From the NCBI GenBank assembly GCA_035266845.1, contig DATFMP010000101.1, positions 1 through 59,403 on the forward strand: DNA of 59,403 nucleotides, given 5' to 3'. A program made the position numbers and the translations under genes. Under the pieces are notes generated by a model. That model worked only from the letters and a program-made list of their open reading frames with translations, was not told the DNA's origin and did not search any database. Position 1 is the first letter of the stretch, and each line of letters opens with the position of its first letter. This document shows, piece after piece, positions 39,984-48,107 of the stretch. This DNA comes from DATFMP01 sp035266845 (GTDB lineage Bacteria > SAR324 > JACQKK01).

Positions 39984-40329
39984 GCCAAGCGGAGCTGCCG
40001 TGTGGGTTGCACGTGCGGAGCGGCGGACGTGCTGCGTGACCTTGCGAGTCCCCACCCCAAAGGCGCGCAGTGCCGCTTTCGGGGAGCCTACACCAATCGC
40101 GCCGCCGAATCCAGGTGCCGCTGGCGCGCACCGCCGACTTGCCAGGGCCGCCCCGCGCGACTGGGGGCATCCGCACCCGGGCATCGCCGGGGTTGACCGT
40201 CCGCGCCTCCACCGATAGAATCCAAGTCAATGAATTCACGAATGATTTCTCGATTCCCGCACGCCCGCAGACGCGCTGCCGACAGGCAACGATGACGCGG
40301 CTCCGCATTCACACGATCGCCGGACGAAG
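39984..40329. other. intergenic region between divergent fur-family gene and htpG
   Basis: These 346 bases hold no supported gene. They carry the predicted htpG promoter (40193-40221) and an AT-rich stretch (about 40216-40255) just behind it. The fur-family promoter on the minus strand is probably in the same stretch, but I find no clean -35/-10 pair. Confidence 0.5.
40193..40221 (+). promoter_or_regulatory. sigma70 promoter of htpG
   Basis: TTGACC (40193-40198), 17-base spacer, TAGAAT (40216-40221). Each hexamer matches five of six consensus bases. The start would be near 40228, about 100 bases before the htpG ATG. I see no sigma32-type element (CTTGAA with a CCCCAT-like -10) here. Confidence 0.65.
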
Positions 40330-42255
40330 ATGGCAAAGCGCGAAGCATCGGCTGCCGAGGCAGCCCCTCAAGGGGAAGTGTTCTCCTTCCAGACGGAAAT
40401 GCAGCAACTGCTGCACATCATTATTCACTCGCTGTACTCCGAGCGGGATATCTTCCTCCGCGAGTTGATTTCCAACGCCTCGGACGCGATCAACCGCCTC
40501 AAGTTCCGCATGCTGACCGACCCGGAGGTGCGGGACAAGGACGCGGAACTGGAAATCACGCTGGAACTGGACGTGGACGGCAAGGCGCTGACCCTCAGCG
40601 ATACGGGCATCGGCCTGACCCGCGAGGAGGCGATGCGCAACCTGGGCACGATCGCGCGCTCCGGCACACTGGAGTTCGTCAAGCAGCTCTCTGCCGCCGA
40701 GCCGGGCCAGCGGATGGACCTGATCGGCCAGTTCGGAGTGGGCTTCTACTCGGTGTTCATGGTCGCGCAGCGGGTCGTTGTGGATTCCTGCCCGGCCGAC
40801 CCCGCCGAGCCGCCGGTGCGCTGGGTCTCCGAAGGCCAGGGCGACTATACAGTGCTGCCGGGCGAGCGCACTCGGCGTGGCACCACGATCCGCATCGAAC
40901 TAAAGGACGATGCGGAGGAGTTCGTGCAGCCCCACCGCGTCGAAGAGATCGTGCGGCGCTACTCCAACTTCATCCCGCACCCGATCCGCCTGGATTCGCG
41001 GCGCCTCAACGTGCAGGAAGCGATCTGGACCCAGCCGCGCAGCGAGGTAAAGCCGGAGGCGTACGCCGAGTTCTATAAGTTCCTCTCCCACGGCACGGAG
41101 GAGCCGCTGGCGCATATCCACCTGTCCATCGACGCACCCGTGCAATACCAGGCGCTGCTCTACGTGCCCCGGCACCTCACCAACGACGTCCTTTACAGCC
41201 CCAAGGGCTTCGGGCTGGAGCTCTACGCGAACAAGGTGTTGATCCAGAGCGACTCCCAGGAGCTGCTGCCGCTCCACCTGCGGTTCCTGCGCGGGGTGGT
41301 GGACACACAGGATCTGCCGCTCAACGTGTCGCGCGAGATGGTGCAGAACAATCCCCTGCTGGCGAGGCTGCGCACCAGCCTGACGGGGCGGGTGTTGCGC
41401 GAGCTGGCCACGATGGCGGAAAAGGACGCGGACACCTACCGCACCTTCTGGCGGCAGTACGGCAAGGTGCTCAAGGAGGGCATCCCCGGTGATCCCGCCA
41501 ACCGTGAGCGCCTGATCGAGCTGGCGCGCTTCAACTCCTCGGCCTGTGCGGACGCTGACGAGCTGATCACGCTGAAGGACTACGTGGGCCGCATGCAGCC
41601 CGATCAGAAGGAGATCTACTACTTCTCGGGCCCCTCGCGCGAGGCGATCGAGCGCAACCCCCACCTGGAATTCTTCCGCAAGCAGGGGCTGGAGGTGCTC
41701 TACCTGTACGACCAGGTGGACGACTTTGCCATGACGGCGCTGCACGAGTACGAGGGCAAGCCCCTGGCCTCCATTGACCAGGCAGAGCTGGAGGCGCTGA
41801 AGAGCGCGGAGGAAACCACGCCCGCCGGGGAATCCCTGTCCGGCGATCCACTGGAGGCGCTCTTGGGGCTGTTCAAGCAGACCCTGGGCGACCAGGTCAG
41901 CGATGTGCGGGCCTCCAAGCGGCTCGTGGACAGCCCCGCCGTGCTTGTCTCGGCGGACGGCATCCCGGGCAACCTGCAGAAGGTGATGCGCATGCTGAAC
42001 CAGGAGGTGGGCAGCATGCCCAAGGTGCTGGAGATCAACCCGGCGCACCCGCTGATCCGCGACATGGCTACCCTGCGCGCCAGCAATGCCCAGCACCCCG
42101 CGCTGGCCGAACTGGTGGAGCAGATCTACGACACGTGCCTGCTGGTGGAGGGCATCGTGGAGCGGCCCGGCCGCATGGCGGCCCGAATCCAGTCCTTGAT
42201 GGCCCGCGCAGCCTCGCTGGAGGCGGCCCAGGCCACACACAAGACCGAGGACTGA
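40330..42255 (+). CDS. htpG: molecular chaperone HtpG (Hsp90)
   Basis: The 641-aa protein is bacterial Hsp90, an ATP-dependent cytosolic chaperone. The GHKL ATPase domain has ELISNASDAINRLK, SDTGIGLTREEA and GQFGVGFYSVFM (about 40-145). The middle domain has a conserved catalytic Arg region (LPLNVSREMVQNNPLL), and a C-terminal dimerisation domain follows (about 520-641). Length is close to the usual 620-640. The ATG starts MAKREASA, with a 12-residue leader before the conserved FQTEMQQLLHIIIHSLYSE. It has its own promoter, apparently sigma70. Confidence 0.97.
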   Translation: MAKREASAAEAAPQGEVFSFQTEMQQLLHIIIHSLYSERDIFLRELISNASDAINRLKFRMLTDPEVRDKDAELEITLELDVDGKALTLSDTGIGLTREEAMRNLGTIARSGTLEFVKQLSAAEPGQRMDLIGQFGVGFYSVFMVAQRVVVDSCPADPAEPPVRWVSEGQGDYTVLPGERTRRGTTIRIELKDDAEEFVQPHRVEEIVRRYSNFIPHPIRLDSRRLNVQEAIWTQPRSEVKPEAYAEFYKFLSHGTEEPLAHIHLSIDAPVQYQALLYVPRHLTNDVLYSPKGFGLELYANKVLIQSDSQELLPLHLRFLRGVVDTQDLPLNVSREMVQNNPLLARLRTSLTGRVLRELATMAEKDADTYRTFWRQYGKVLKEGIPGDPANRERLIELARFNSSACADADELITLKDYVGRMQPDQKEIYYFSGPSREAIERNPHLEFFRKQGLEVLYLYDQVDDFAMTALHEYEGKPLASIDQAELEALKSAEETTPAGESLSGDPLEALLGLFKQTLGDQVSDVRASKRLVDSPAVLVSADGIPGNLQKVMRMLNQEVGSMPKVLEINPAHPLIRDMATLRASNAQHPALAELVEQIYDTCLLVEGIVERPGRMAARIQSLMARAASLEAAQATHKTED

Positions 42256-42310
42256 GCACCAACCGTCCCGGACGGGCGACGTTGCCCCGCGGCGCCGGTC
42301 CGGGCGCGCA

Positions 42311-42589
42311 TCAGTAGAGAGAGCCGGAGTCGCGGGGCGGCTGACGGTCGCGTGTGTCGTCGTCCAGCGTCACCTTCACGTAGTAGCCGACGACGGACAG
42401 CAGGTCGCCCTCCCAGCGCACCTCCAGGTCGTGATCCACCATGGGCTGCAGGTGGAGCCCATCCACCGGCCTGTCGCAGCGCACCGGTGCATCGGGCCGC
42501 AGGACCAGCCCGTCGAGCTCCACCGTCATGCGCGGTACGACGCGGCCCGGCGCCACGGCCTCGAAGACCTCCCAGAATCCCTTCCGCAT
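42311..42589 (-). CDS. small protein of unknown function (92 aa)
   Basis: I do not recognise it. It has no signal peptide, cysteine cluster or membrane segment. It has one Cys, an even spread of beta-type residues (VVPRMTVELDGLVLRPDAPV, DHDLEVRWEGDLLSVVGYYVKV) and a charged, polar tail. GAGG stands six to seven bases before the ATG, which supports a real gene. It follows another small gene (42710-42901) on the same strand, 120 bases apart, and both lie downstream of the palindrome at 43063-43080. Conservation elsewhere cannot be judged here. Confidence 0.6.
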   Translation of the reverse strand: MRKGFWEVFEAVAPGRVVPRMTVELDGLVLRPDAPVRCDRPVDGLHLQPMVDHDLEVRWEGDLLSVVGYYVKVTLDDDTRDRQPPRDSGSLY

Positions 42590-42709
42590 AGTCTGTCCTC
42601 CCCCGATGAAGATTGCCTCCGAGCGGCGGCCGCGAACCCTCCGCGATCACCGCCGCGCGGCGCACATGCATGGGCGTGCCACCTGGGCCGCCGGGGGGTT
42701 CGGCTTCGA

Positions 42710-42901
42710 TCAGCCGGACAACTGCCCGTTGCCGGCAAAGAGCTGCTCGCGGGGATTTTCGAACTGCCCATGGCGCGCGCCCACCACGGCAAGCCGTGGT
42801 GTGGCGGTATCTGGCAACTTGCGGATCATCCCCCCGTTTGCGTGAAACTCCCGTAATGCACGAGCGATGTCCTCCTCGCGGATCGGCGTTTTGCGTTTCA
42901 T
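42710..42901 (-). CDS. small basic protein of unknown function (63 aa)
   Basis: This 63-aa protein is supported by an unusually good ribosome-binding site, AAAGGAGG seven bases before the ATG. It starts MKRKTPIREEDIARALREF, a basic, helical stretch, and continues with a mixed polar part. No known domain is recognised. The promoter should lie in the 388-base region toward the Crp-type regulator gene, where an exact TGTGA-N6-TCACA site is found 160 bases upstream. Its function is unknown; a nucleic-acid or ribosome-linked role would fit the basic N-terminus, but that is a guess. Confidence 0.65.
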   Translation of the reverse strand: MKRKTPIREEDIARALREFHANGGMIRKLPDTATPRLAVVGARHGQFENPREQLFAGNGQLSG

Positions 42902-43289
42902 GGTGCGTCCTCCTTTGGGCGCGCCCTGAACTCGTGCGCGGAAGCCTGACGGCTCCCGCGCCCTTCCTCCGCAGGCAGGGTCGAGACAAGGCTGTCAATT
43001 CCACCCATGATGCAATCATGCCGTGCGCATGCCATGGGGCCCTTGACGGCCATCAACAAAAACTGTGATGACGATCACAGGCGCCGTTCTCCAGCTTTGC
43101 GTGCCAGCGTGAAATGGTGCTACGGAGAGGCACCAAACATCTGCGCCAGCGCTGACCCTGGACCGAGAGGCGGACCCGCATTGGGATCGGCATCGATGGG
43201 CGCCCTATGGCGGGCCGATCGAGGCACAAGCGAGGCGTGATCTCCGGTGGCGGTGCGCATGCGCACGTTCGCCGTGGAGGGGGGCAGCA
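42902..43289. other. regulatory region between small genes and Crp/Fnr regulator
   Basis: These 388 bases between divergent units have no supported gene. They contain the symmetrical site at 43063-43080. On the plus strand TTGACG (43043-43048) overlaps its upstream flank but has no good -10. On the minus strand a TTGACA lies near 42988-42993 without a matching -10 at 17 bases. Confidence 0.5.
43063..43080. promoter_or_regulatory. CRP/FNR-family binding site
   Basis: CTGTGATGACGATCACAG has seven-base perfect arms around a four-base centre and is an exact TGTGA-N6-TCACA match. It is preceded by AAAAA. It lies 210 bases upstream of the Crp/Fnr regulator gene and 162 upstream of the divergent small gene. 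The regulator's recognition helix has the Crp-type residues for this half-site, so autoregulation or control of the small genes is a fair inference. Confidence 0.75.
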
Positions 43290-44018
43290 ATGGCCCAGCA
43301 GAACGCCGGGAACCGAACGCCCAACCTGAGCTGCCGCGACTGCCCCACGTTGCGGGCCGCGCAATGGCGCGTGCTGACGCAGGCCGAGGTGGAGCGGCTG
43401 GACCGCGCGAAGCGGACGGCCGCCTATAGCCCGGGAGAACCGCTGTTTCAACAGAATTCGCCGTGCGAAGGCATTCACTGTTTCGCCAGCGGATCGGTGG
43501 CCCTGCGAAAGACGGATGGACACGGCAACTCCGTGCTGATCAATCTGATCAGCGAGGGCAGTACCATCGGCTACCGTTGCTATTACAACTCCCAACACCA
43601 TGCGGAAGAGGCCGAGGTGCTCGAGCCCAGTACCATCTGCCTGGTACCCAACAACGTCCTCGGGGAATTGCTGGCCGCCAACCCGAGCTTGGGCGAGGTC
43701 TTCTCGCAGCAGATGGCGAAGGACCTGCGCGAGATGGAGCAGGCCCTGCTGGAGAGCGTGACCTTGCCCGTGCGGGGGCGCGTGGCGCGCCTGCTGCGGC
43801 TACTGATGGACCGCTTCGGTGAGGCCAACGAGACGGGCGAGATCGTGCTGCGACTGCCGTTCGGGCGGCAGGAGATGGCCGAACTGCTGGGCATCCAGCG
43901 CGAAACCGTGACCCGGACGCTCAACGCCCTGCAGTCCGACGGCGTGCTGGCCCATACGGGCCGCACCTTGATCGTGGAAGACCTGGACCGCCTGCTGGAT
44001 GAACTGGAGGCGGAATGA
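43290..44018 (+). CDS. Crp/Fnr family transcriptional regulator
   Basis: The 242-aa protein has a CNMP-type sensor domain (about 30-140), a dimerisation helix (about 140-165), and a Crp-type winged helix with GRQEMAELLGIQRETVTRTL near 192-211. In the recognition helix R204, E205 and R209 have the spacing of CRP R180/E181/R185, which reads TGTGA. The N-terminus has CRDC (C15, C18), and C117 (STICLVP) aligns with FNR C122, but the third FNR-type N-terminal Cys is absent, so a normal [4Fe-4S] cluster is doubtful. C59 and C64 are additional. GGAGGGG precedes the ATG. Confidence 0.92.
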   Translation: MAQQNAGNRTPNLSCRDCPTLRAAQWRVLTQAEVERLDRAKRTAAYSPGEPLFQQNSPCEGIHCFASGSVALRKTDGHGNSVLINLISEGSTIGYRCYYNSQHHAEEAEVLEPSTICLVPNNVLGELLAANPSLGEVFSQQMAKDLREMEQALLESVTLPVRGRVARLLRLLMDRFGEANETGEIVLRLPFGRQEMAELLGIQRETVTRTLNALQSDGVLAHTGRTLIVEDLDRLLDELEAE

Positions 44019-44039
44019 CCCCGAGGCGTCCGCCTACGC

Positions 44040-44492
44040 TCAGGCGCCCGGGTGGTGCCGCTTGACCAGGTAGACGTGCCGTCCCTCCAATACCTGCTCC
44101 CCGCGCTGGTTGTGCAGTTCGGCCCGCAGGCCCACCAACCCGGTCGTGCGCTGGGCCTTCAGATCGACCACGATCAGGCGCCCTTGTAGCGTATCCCCCA
44201 GATAGACGGGCCTCAGGAAGCGCCCGGACTGCTCCAGGAAGGCCACCATGCTCTCGTGCAACTGCGGGGCCAGGGTGGAGGCGCCGAGCACCGTGTGCGC
44301 CATCACCAGCAGGCCATGGGCCAGCCGCTCGGGGTGGCCACGCCGCCGGCAGTATTCCAGGTCGTAGTGGATCGGGTGGTCGTCGCCGGTCAGCGCCTGG
44401 AAGGCCAGGAAGTCCTGCTCCGTGAAGGTGCGCGGCGGACTCTCGTAGACCGTGCCGGTGCGGAAGTCCTCGAAGTGCAGTTGCGCGTGCAT
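44040..44492 (-). CDS. MaoC family hydratase
   Basis: The 150-aa protein has a hot-dog fold with the MaoC/R-hydratase signature: TGDDHPIHYDLEYCRRRG (about 35-52, with the catalytic Asp-His pair) and RLAHGLLVMA. Such enzymes hydrate enoyl-CoA thioesters or act in lipid pathways. The substrate is unknown. It is convergent with the Crp-type regulator (21-base gap) and lies 48 bases behind the helicase gene on the same strand. No strong ribosome-binding site is visible at the ATG. Confidence 0.88.
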   Translation of the reverse strand: MHAQLHFEDFRTGTVYESPPRTFTEQDFLAFQALTGDDHPIHYDLEYCRRRGHPERLAHGLLVMAHTVLGASTLAPQLHESMVAFLEQSGRFLRPVYLGDTLQGRLIVVDLKAQRTTGLVGLRAELHNQRGEQVLEGRHVYLVKRHHPGA

Positions 44493-44540
44493 GGGCGATC
44501 GTCGTTGAGGAGTGCCGGCAGGCCGCTCGGTGCCCGGGCG

Positions 44541-46982
44541 CTATAGCAGATGCAGGGGCAGATCGGGCGGCAGCAGGGGCGATGGCGTGCGGCAGGCCAC
44601 CAGAAGAAGCTGGTGCGCGGCGCGCGTGGCAGCGATGTGCAGCAGATAGCGCGAGGCCGTGTCATCCGGGTAGGAGCTTTGATCCACGTCGAGCAGTATT
44701 ACGTAGTCGAACTCCAGGCCCTTCACCTGCGCGACGTCCGTGACCTCGATGCCCGGCGCGAAGCTGAAGTCCTGCTCGGCCACGCGGCGCAACCCGGGCA
44801 GGTCCGCGCGCTTGAGCCCGTCGTAATACAGCTCCGCCTGGGCCGGAAAGCGTGCAATGAGAGCCACGCTTGCGGTGGGCTCGCGCCGCATCAGGCTCAG
44901 CAGCTCCTCGGAGAGAACGGCCACGGCCTGCCCCGTATCCGTGAAGCGCAGCAGCTCCACCGGTACGCCGGGCCGCGTGGCGATCCACGGGCGCTCCGTG
45001 GCCAACGGCCCCAGTACGCCACGCGCGAACTCCATGATGTGCCCCGTCGAGCGATAGCCCACCTGCAGCGGGGCGATGGCGGTGCTCTCCAGCCCGAGCT
45101 GCTCCACCACGTCTTCCCAGCGCGTGAAGGCATTGTGGATGATCATGCGCTGGTCCGTATCTCCGGCCAGGGTGATGGAGCGCGGCTCGGCGGCCAGCCC
45201 GATCAACACCTGCAGGTCCAACGGACTGAAGTCCTGCGCTTCGTCCACCAGGATGTGCTGGAAGCGCAGGGCGCGTTTGCGGCGGCTGCGCAGCGGACCC
45301 ACCATGCGCGCGTAGAGCAGCAGCAGCAGCGTGTCGTCCTCGCGGTCCACGCGTGCCACCGGCGTGGGCTCGGTCTTGCCGTCGGCCTCGGCGGTTTCGT
45401 CCTCATCCTCGTCCGTCAGCTCATCGCGGGCGCTCTGCCAGGCGCGATAGTCCTCCAGCTCCGAGTAGGTGCGGAAGGCCCAGTCGCGCACTTCCTCCAG
45501 GTGACCGCGCGTGAATTCGCCCGGGGCGAGGCGATCCAGGGCCGCCTGCAGCCGCTCCAGGTCCAGCAGGGACTCCTCCCAGAGCGCCTGGGGCAGCCGG
45601 TGTGGCTCCTGTAGCTCCGCGTGGCGCTCGGCCAGGTGATTGCCCAGCCGCTGACGCCCCAGCCAGTCATCCCCGAAGCGCCCCACGCCGGGCGCCACCT
45701 GCTTGCCGCGCAGCCAATCGGCCATGTGTTGCAGCCGCGGCGCCAGGGGCAGATTGGCCCAGGCAGCCCAGGCCCCTGCCACGCGCTCCGTGGAGTCGGT
45801 GCCTTCCACGGCGGCGACCATGCTCTCGCCCGCGGCCCGCGTGCGCTCGGCTACGCATTCCTCCAGGTAGCGCAAAGTGGCCGGGTGCTGCTTGAAGCGC
45901 ACCACGGTCGCTGGCGTGGCCTCGTCGTAGGCCGTGACGAGACCGGGGTAGTGGCGTTGGCGCAGGTCGGCCATCAGCGCCTCGAACACCTCGATGCGCA
46001 CGCCCTCCACGCCCAGCGCCGGCAACAACTTGGCGATGTACGCGGCCAGGGCCCGGCCGAATACGACGGCCAGCATGCGCCGGGGATCGAAGCGTGCCGG
46101 GTCGCGATAGGCCAGGTACGCCATGCGGTGCAGGCCGATGGTGGTCTTGCCGCTGCCGGCCCCCCCGTCGATCACCACCACCCCCGATTCGGGCCGGGTG
46201 ATGACCTCGAACTGGGCCGGATCGATGAGCCCCGTGATCGCATCCAGTCGCTTGTCCGTGCGCTGGATATCCGTGTGCACCACGCCCAGCAGCCGGTCGT
46301 CCGCACGGGCCAGGGTGCCGGGCCGCAGCGCCATGCCGGCGCCGCCACCCATTGCCGGACGGTCGCGCACGATCTCGTGCCAGCTTCCATCGTCCAGGGC
46401 GAACACACCCGCCGGGCAATCGATGCGCACCAGTCGGCCGCGCAGGATCATCAGCTTTCGGTGGGCGAGGATCTTGCCCTCCACCATCCGGCCACCGAAC
46501 TCCTCCTCGTACTCGTCCCCTTCGCGATACAGGTAGAAGACTTTGCTGATGGGAGCGTGGCGCCAGTCGATGATGGCGTAGGGCATTTCGCTGCTGGCCA
46601 GCGTGCGGTTGCCGACCAGGATATCGCGTACGCGCCCGCCCTGCCGCACCTGCAAGTGGCCGAAGTACGGCGATTCCACGTCCACCACCGCCTCCAACCC
46701 GCGGGCTTGGTCCTGGTGGCTCGACAGCGAGGCGAGGTTGGCCATCTGGTGTACGATCTGCGCGACCTCGTCCTCCTGGGCTTCGCCCAGTTCGTCGCGC
46801 AGCTCGAGCAGTGCCTCGTCGTAGTTGATGTCGCGCCATTGCGGAACGCGCTCGGTCAGGTGCCGGCGCAGCCGCTTGAGGATGTCCAACTCCTCCGCTA
46901 TGATGGCGCGGGCTTCGGCCGAGAGCGCCGGCGCAAAGGCCGCGACCGGTTCGGTGGCACGTGCGGACAAGAAGCCTCCCAT
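44541..46982 (-). CDS. HelD-like UvrD/Rep superfamily helicase
   Basis: The 813-aa protein resembles HelD-type (COG3973) SF1 ATPases. The N-terminal arm is helical (about 15-90, EELDILKRLRRHL...), followed by an SPYFGHLQV / IDWRHAPISKVFY beta domain typical of HelD, Walker A GGAGSGKTTIGLHRM (about 265-279), DEAQDFSPLDLQ (Walker B), a TLAGDTDQRM motif and C-terminal helicase motifs (VKGLEFDYVILLDVD). HelD recycles stalled RNA polymerase in Gram-positive bacteria; its role in this group is not known. The start at 46982 (MGGFLSARAT) is the family-like choice; one at 47030 is possible. Confidence 0.88.
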   Translation of the reverse strand: MGGFLSARATEPVAAFAPALSAEARAIIAEELDILKRLRRHLTERVPQWRDINYDEALLELRDELGEAQEDEVAQIVHQMANLASLSSHQDQARGLEAVVDVESPYFGHLQVRQGGRVRDILVGNRTLASSEMPYAIIDWRHAPISKVFYLYREGDEYEEEFGGRMVEGKILAHRKLMILRGRLVRIDCPAGVFALDDGSWHEIVRDRPAMGGGAGMALRPGTLARADDRLLGVVHTDIQRTDKRLDAITGLIDPAQFEVITRPESGVVVIDGGAGSGKTTIGLHRMAYLAYRDPARFDPRRMLAVVFGRALAAYIAKLLPALGVEGVRIEVFEALMADLRQRHYPGLVTAYDEATPATVVRFKQHPATLRYLEECVAERTRAAGESMVAAVEGTDSTERVAGAWAAWANLPLAPRLQHMADWLRGKQVAPGVGRFGDDWLGRQRLGNHLAERHAELQEPHRLPQALWEESLLDLERLQAALDRLAPGEFTRGHLEEVRDWAFRTYSELEDYRAWQSARDELTDEDEDETAEADGKTEPTPVARVDREDDTLLLLLYARMVGPLRSRRKRALRFQHILVDEAQDFSPLDLQVLIGLAAEPRSITLAGDTDQRMIIHNAFTRWEDVVEQLGLESTAIAPLQVGYRSTGHIMEFARGVLGPLATERPWIATRPGVPVELLRFTDTGQAVAVLSEELLSLMRREPTASVALIARFPAQAELYYDGLKRADLPGLRRVAEQDFSFAPGIEVTDVAQVKGLEFDYVILLDVDQSSYPDDTASRYLLHIAATRAAHQLLLVACRTPSPLLPPDLPLHLL

Positions 46983-47173
46983 GCTGTTGACGGTGCGATG
47001 CCCCCACCCCTGGAAGCACCGCTGCCCCAACGTCCCCGCAGCCGGCTTCGCGCTCCGCGGTGCCGCGCGCGAACGGGGACGCTTTCACCAAGGCAAGGGG
47101 ATAGTTTAACAGAACTGGCCGGTGAGGACACGCACTGCGCGCCCCGGCAGGCCGGATTCACGATGCTGCGAGC

Positions 47174-47545
47174 ATGACCTACCTTTCTGTTGCATTGGGC
47201 GGCGCCGCGGGTGCGATGCTGCGTTACGGCCTCTCGGGCTGGCTGCACGACCTCACCGGAATGACCTTCCCCATCGGCACCCTGGTGGTGAACATCCTGG
47301 GCTCCTTCATCATCGGCCTGGTGCTGGAGCTGAGCGCGGGACGCTACCTGTTCTCGCCGGAGGCCCGGCTGCTGATCACCACCGGCTTCTGCGGGGCGCT
47401 CACGACCTTCTCCACGTTCTCGTTCGAGACGCTGGCCCTGGTGCAGGAGCAGCAGTGGGGCGCGGCCGCGGGCAACGTCGTGCTCAATCTGGGCGTGTGC
47501 CTCGTCGCGACCTTCGCGGGCGTGATGCTGGCCCGCGCGCTCTAG
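47174..47545 (+). CDS. crcB: fluoride efflux channel CrcB/Fluc
   Basis: The 123-aa protein is a dual-topology fluoride channel with four hydrophobic segments. It shows GGAAGAMLRYGLS, GTLVVNILGSFIIGL and TTGFCGALTTFSTFSFE, with the conserved Asn and the Phe-box residues. It exports F- passively across the inner membrane. A DUF190 gene follows after 18 bases, a common partner. I searched the upstream gap for a fluoride riboswitch (crcB motif) and did not see its conserved core. Confidence 0.95.
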   Translation: MTYLSVALGGAAGAMLRYGLSGWLHDLTGMTFPIGTLVVNILGSFIIGLVLELSAGRYLFSPEARLLITTGFCGALTTFSTFSFETLALVQEQQWGAAAGNVVLNLGVCLVATFAGVMLARAL

Positions 47546-47563
47546 CCATCCGGGAGGAGCACC

Positions 47564-47935
47564 ATGGCGGAAGAACAACGACCCCGGCGCCTGGAAGGGC
47601 GCAACAAGCTCCTGCGCGTCTTCATCGGCGAGCTGGACAAGGTGGACGGCCAGCCGCTGCACGAGGCGATCCTGCACGAGGCCCACAAGGCGGGCGTGGC
47701 CGGCGTGACCGTGCTGCGCGGCGTGGCGGCCTACGGCGCCTCCAGCCGCCTGCACACCGCGCGCGTGCTTCGGCTCTCCGAGGACCTGCCCATCCTGGTA
47801 GAGATCGTGGACACCGAGGCGCACATCGAATCCTTCCTCACCACGCTGGACCGGCTGTTGGAGCAGGGCGGCGGCGGCGGGCTGATCACCATGGAGGCCG
47901 TGGAGGTGATCCGCTACTTCCCGCGCAACCACTGA
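47564..47935 (+). CDS. DUF190 family protein
   Basis: The 123-aa protein matches DUF190: KLLRVFIGELDKVDGQPLHEAIL, HKAGVAGVTVLRGVAAYGASSRLHT, and LPILVEIVDTEAHIESFL. The fold is PII-like with ferredoxin-type beta-alpha-beta. It often lies next to crcB, as here, and may regulate the channel or bind a ligand; the mechanism is not established. GGGAGGAG stands six bases before the ATG. Confidence 0.9.
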   Translation: MAEEQRPRRLEGRNKLLRVFIGELDKVDGQPLHEAILHEAHKAGVAGVTVLRGVAAYGASSRLHTARVLRLSEDLPILVEIVDTEAHIESFLTTLDRLLEQGGGGGLITMEAVEVIRYFPRNH

Positions 47936-47956
47936 AGCGTTGCCGGCGGGGAGGGA

Positions 47957-47985
47957 TTGCCAATCGAGGGTGCTTTGCCCATAAT
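47957..47985 (+). promoter_or_regulatory. sigma70 promoter of the tRNA-Ala gene
   Basis: TTGCCA (47957-47962), 17-base spacer, CATAAT (47980-47985). Each hexamer matches five of six consensus bases. The start would fall near 47992, about 26 bases before the mature tRNA 5' end. It overlaps the gap just after the DUF190 stop. Confidence 0.75.
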
Positions 47986-48017
47986 GCGGGTTTGTTGGCG
48001 CCTGGGCGCCAGCGCCT

Positions 48018-48090
48018 GGGGACGTAGCTCAGCTGGGAGAGCGCGGCGTTCGCAATGCCGAGGTCGAGGGTTCGATCCCCTTCGTCTCCA
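48018..48090 (+). tRNA. tRNA-Ala (anticodon CGC)
   Basis: A full cloverleaf fits 73 bases: acceptor GGGGACG/CGTCTCC, D-stem GCTC/GAGC, anticodon stem CGGCG/TGCCG with loop TTCGCAA, T-stem GAGGG/CCCTT with TTCGATC. The anticodon CGC reads GCG. Pair 3-70 is G-U, the identity element of alanine tRNA. A73 is the discriminator, and CCA is not encoded (CTC follows). It has its own promoter and terminator. Confidence 0.95.
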
Positions 48091-48107
48091 CTCCACTGCA
48101 GGGATCA

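Noticed and set aside
40193..40329. Sigma32 heat-shock promoter for htpG
   Set aside because: No CTTGAA-like -35 with a CCCCAT-like -10 at 13-15 bases is seen; a sigma70 promoter is.
43290..44018. Classical oxygen-sensing FNR
   Set aside because: One of the four cluster cysteines is absent and the recognition helix is of Crp type.
46983..47173. Fluoride riboswitch before crcB
   Set aside because: The conserved crcB-motif core could not be found by eye.
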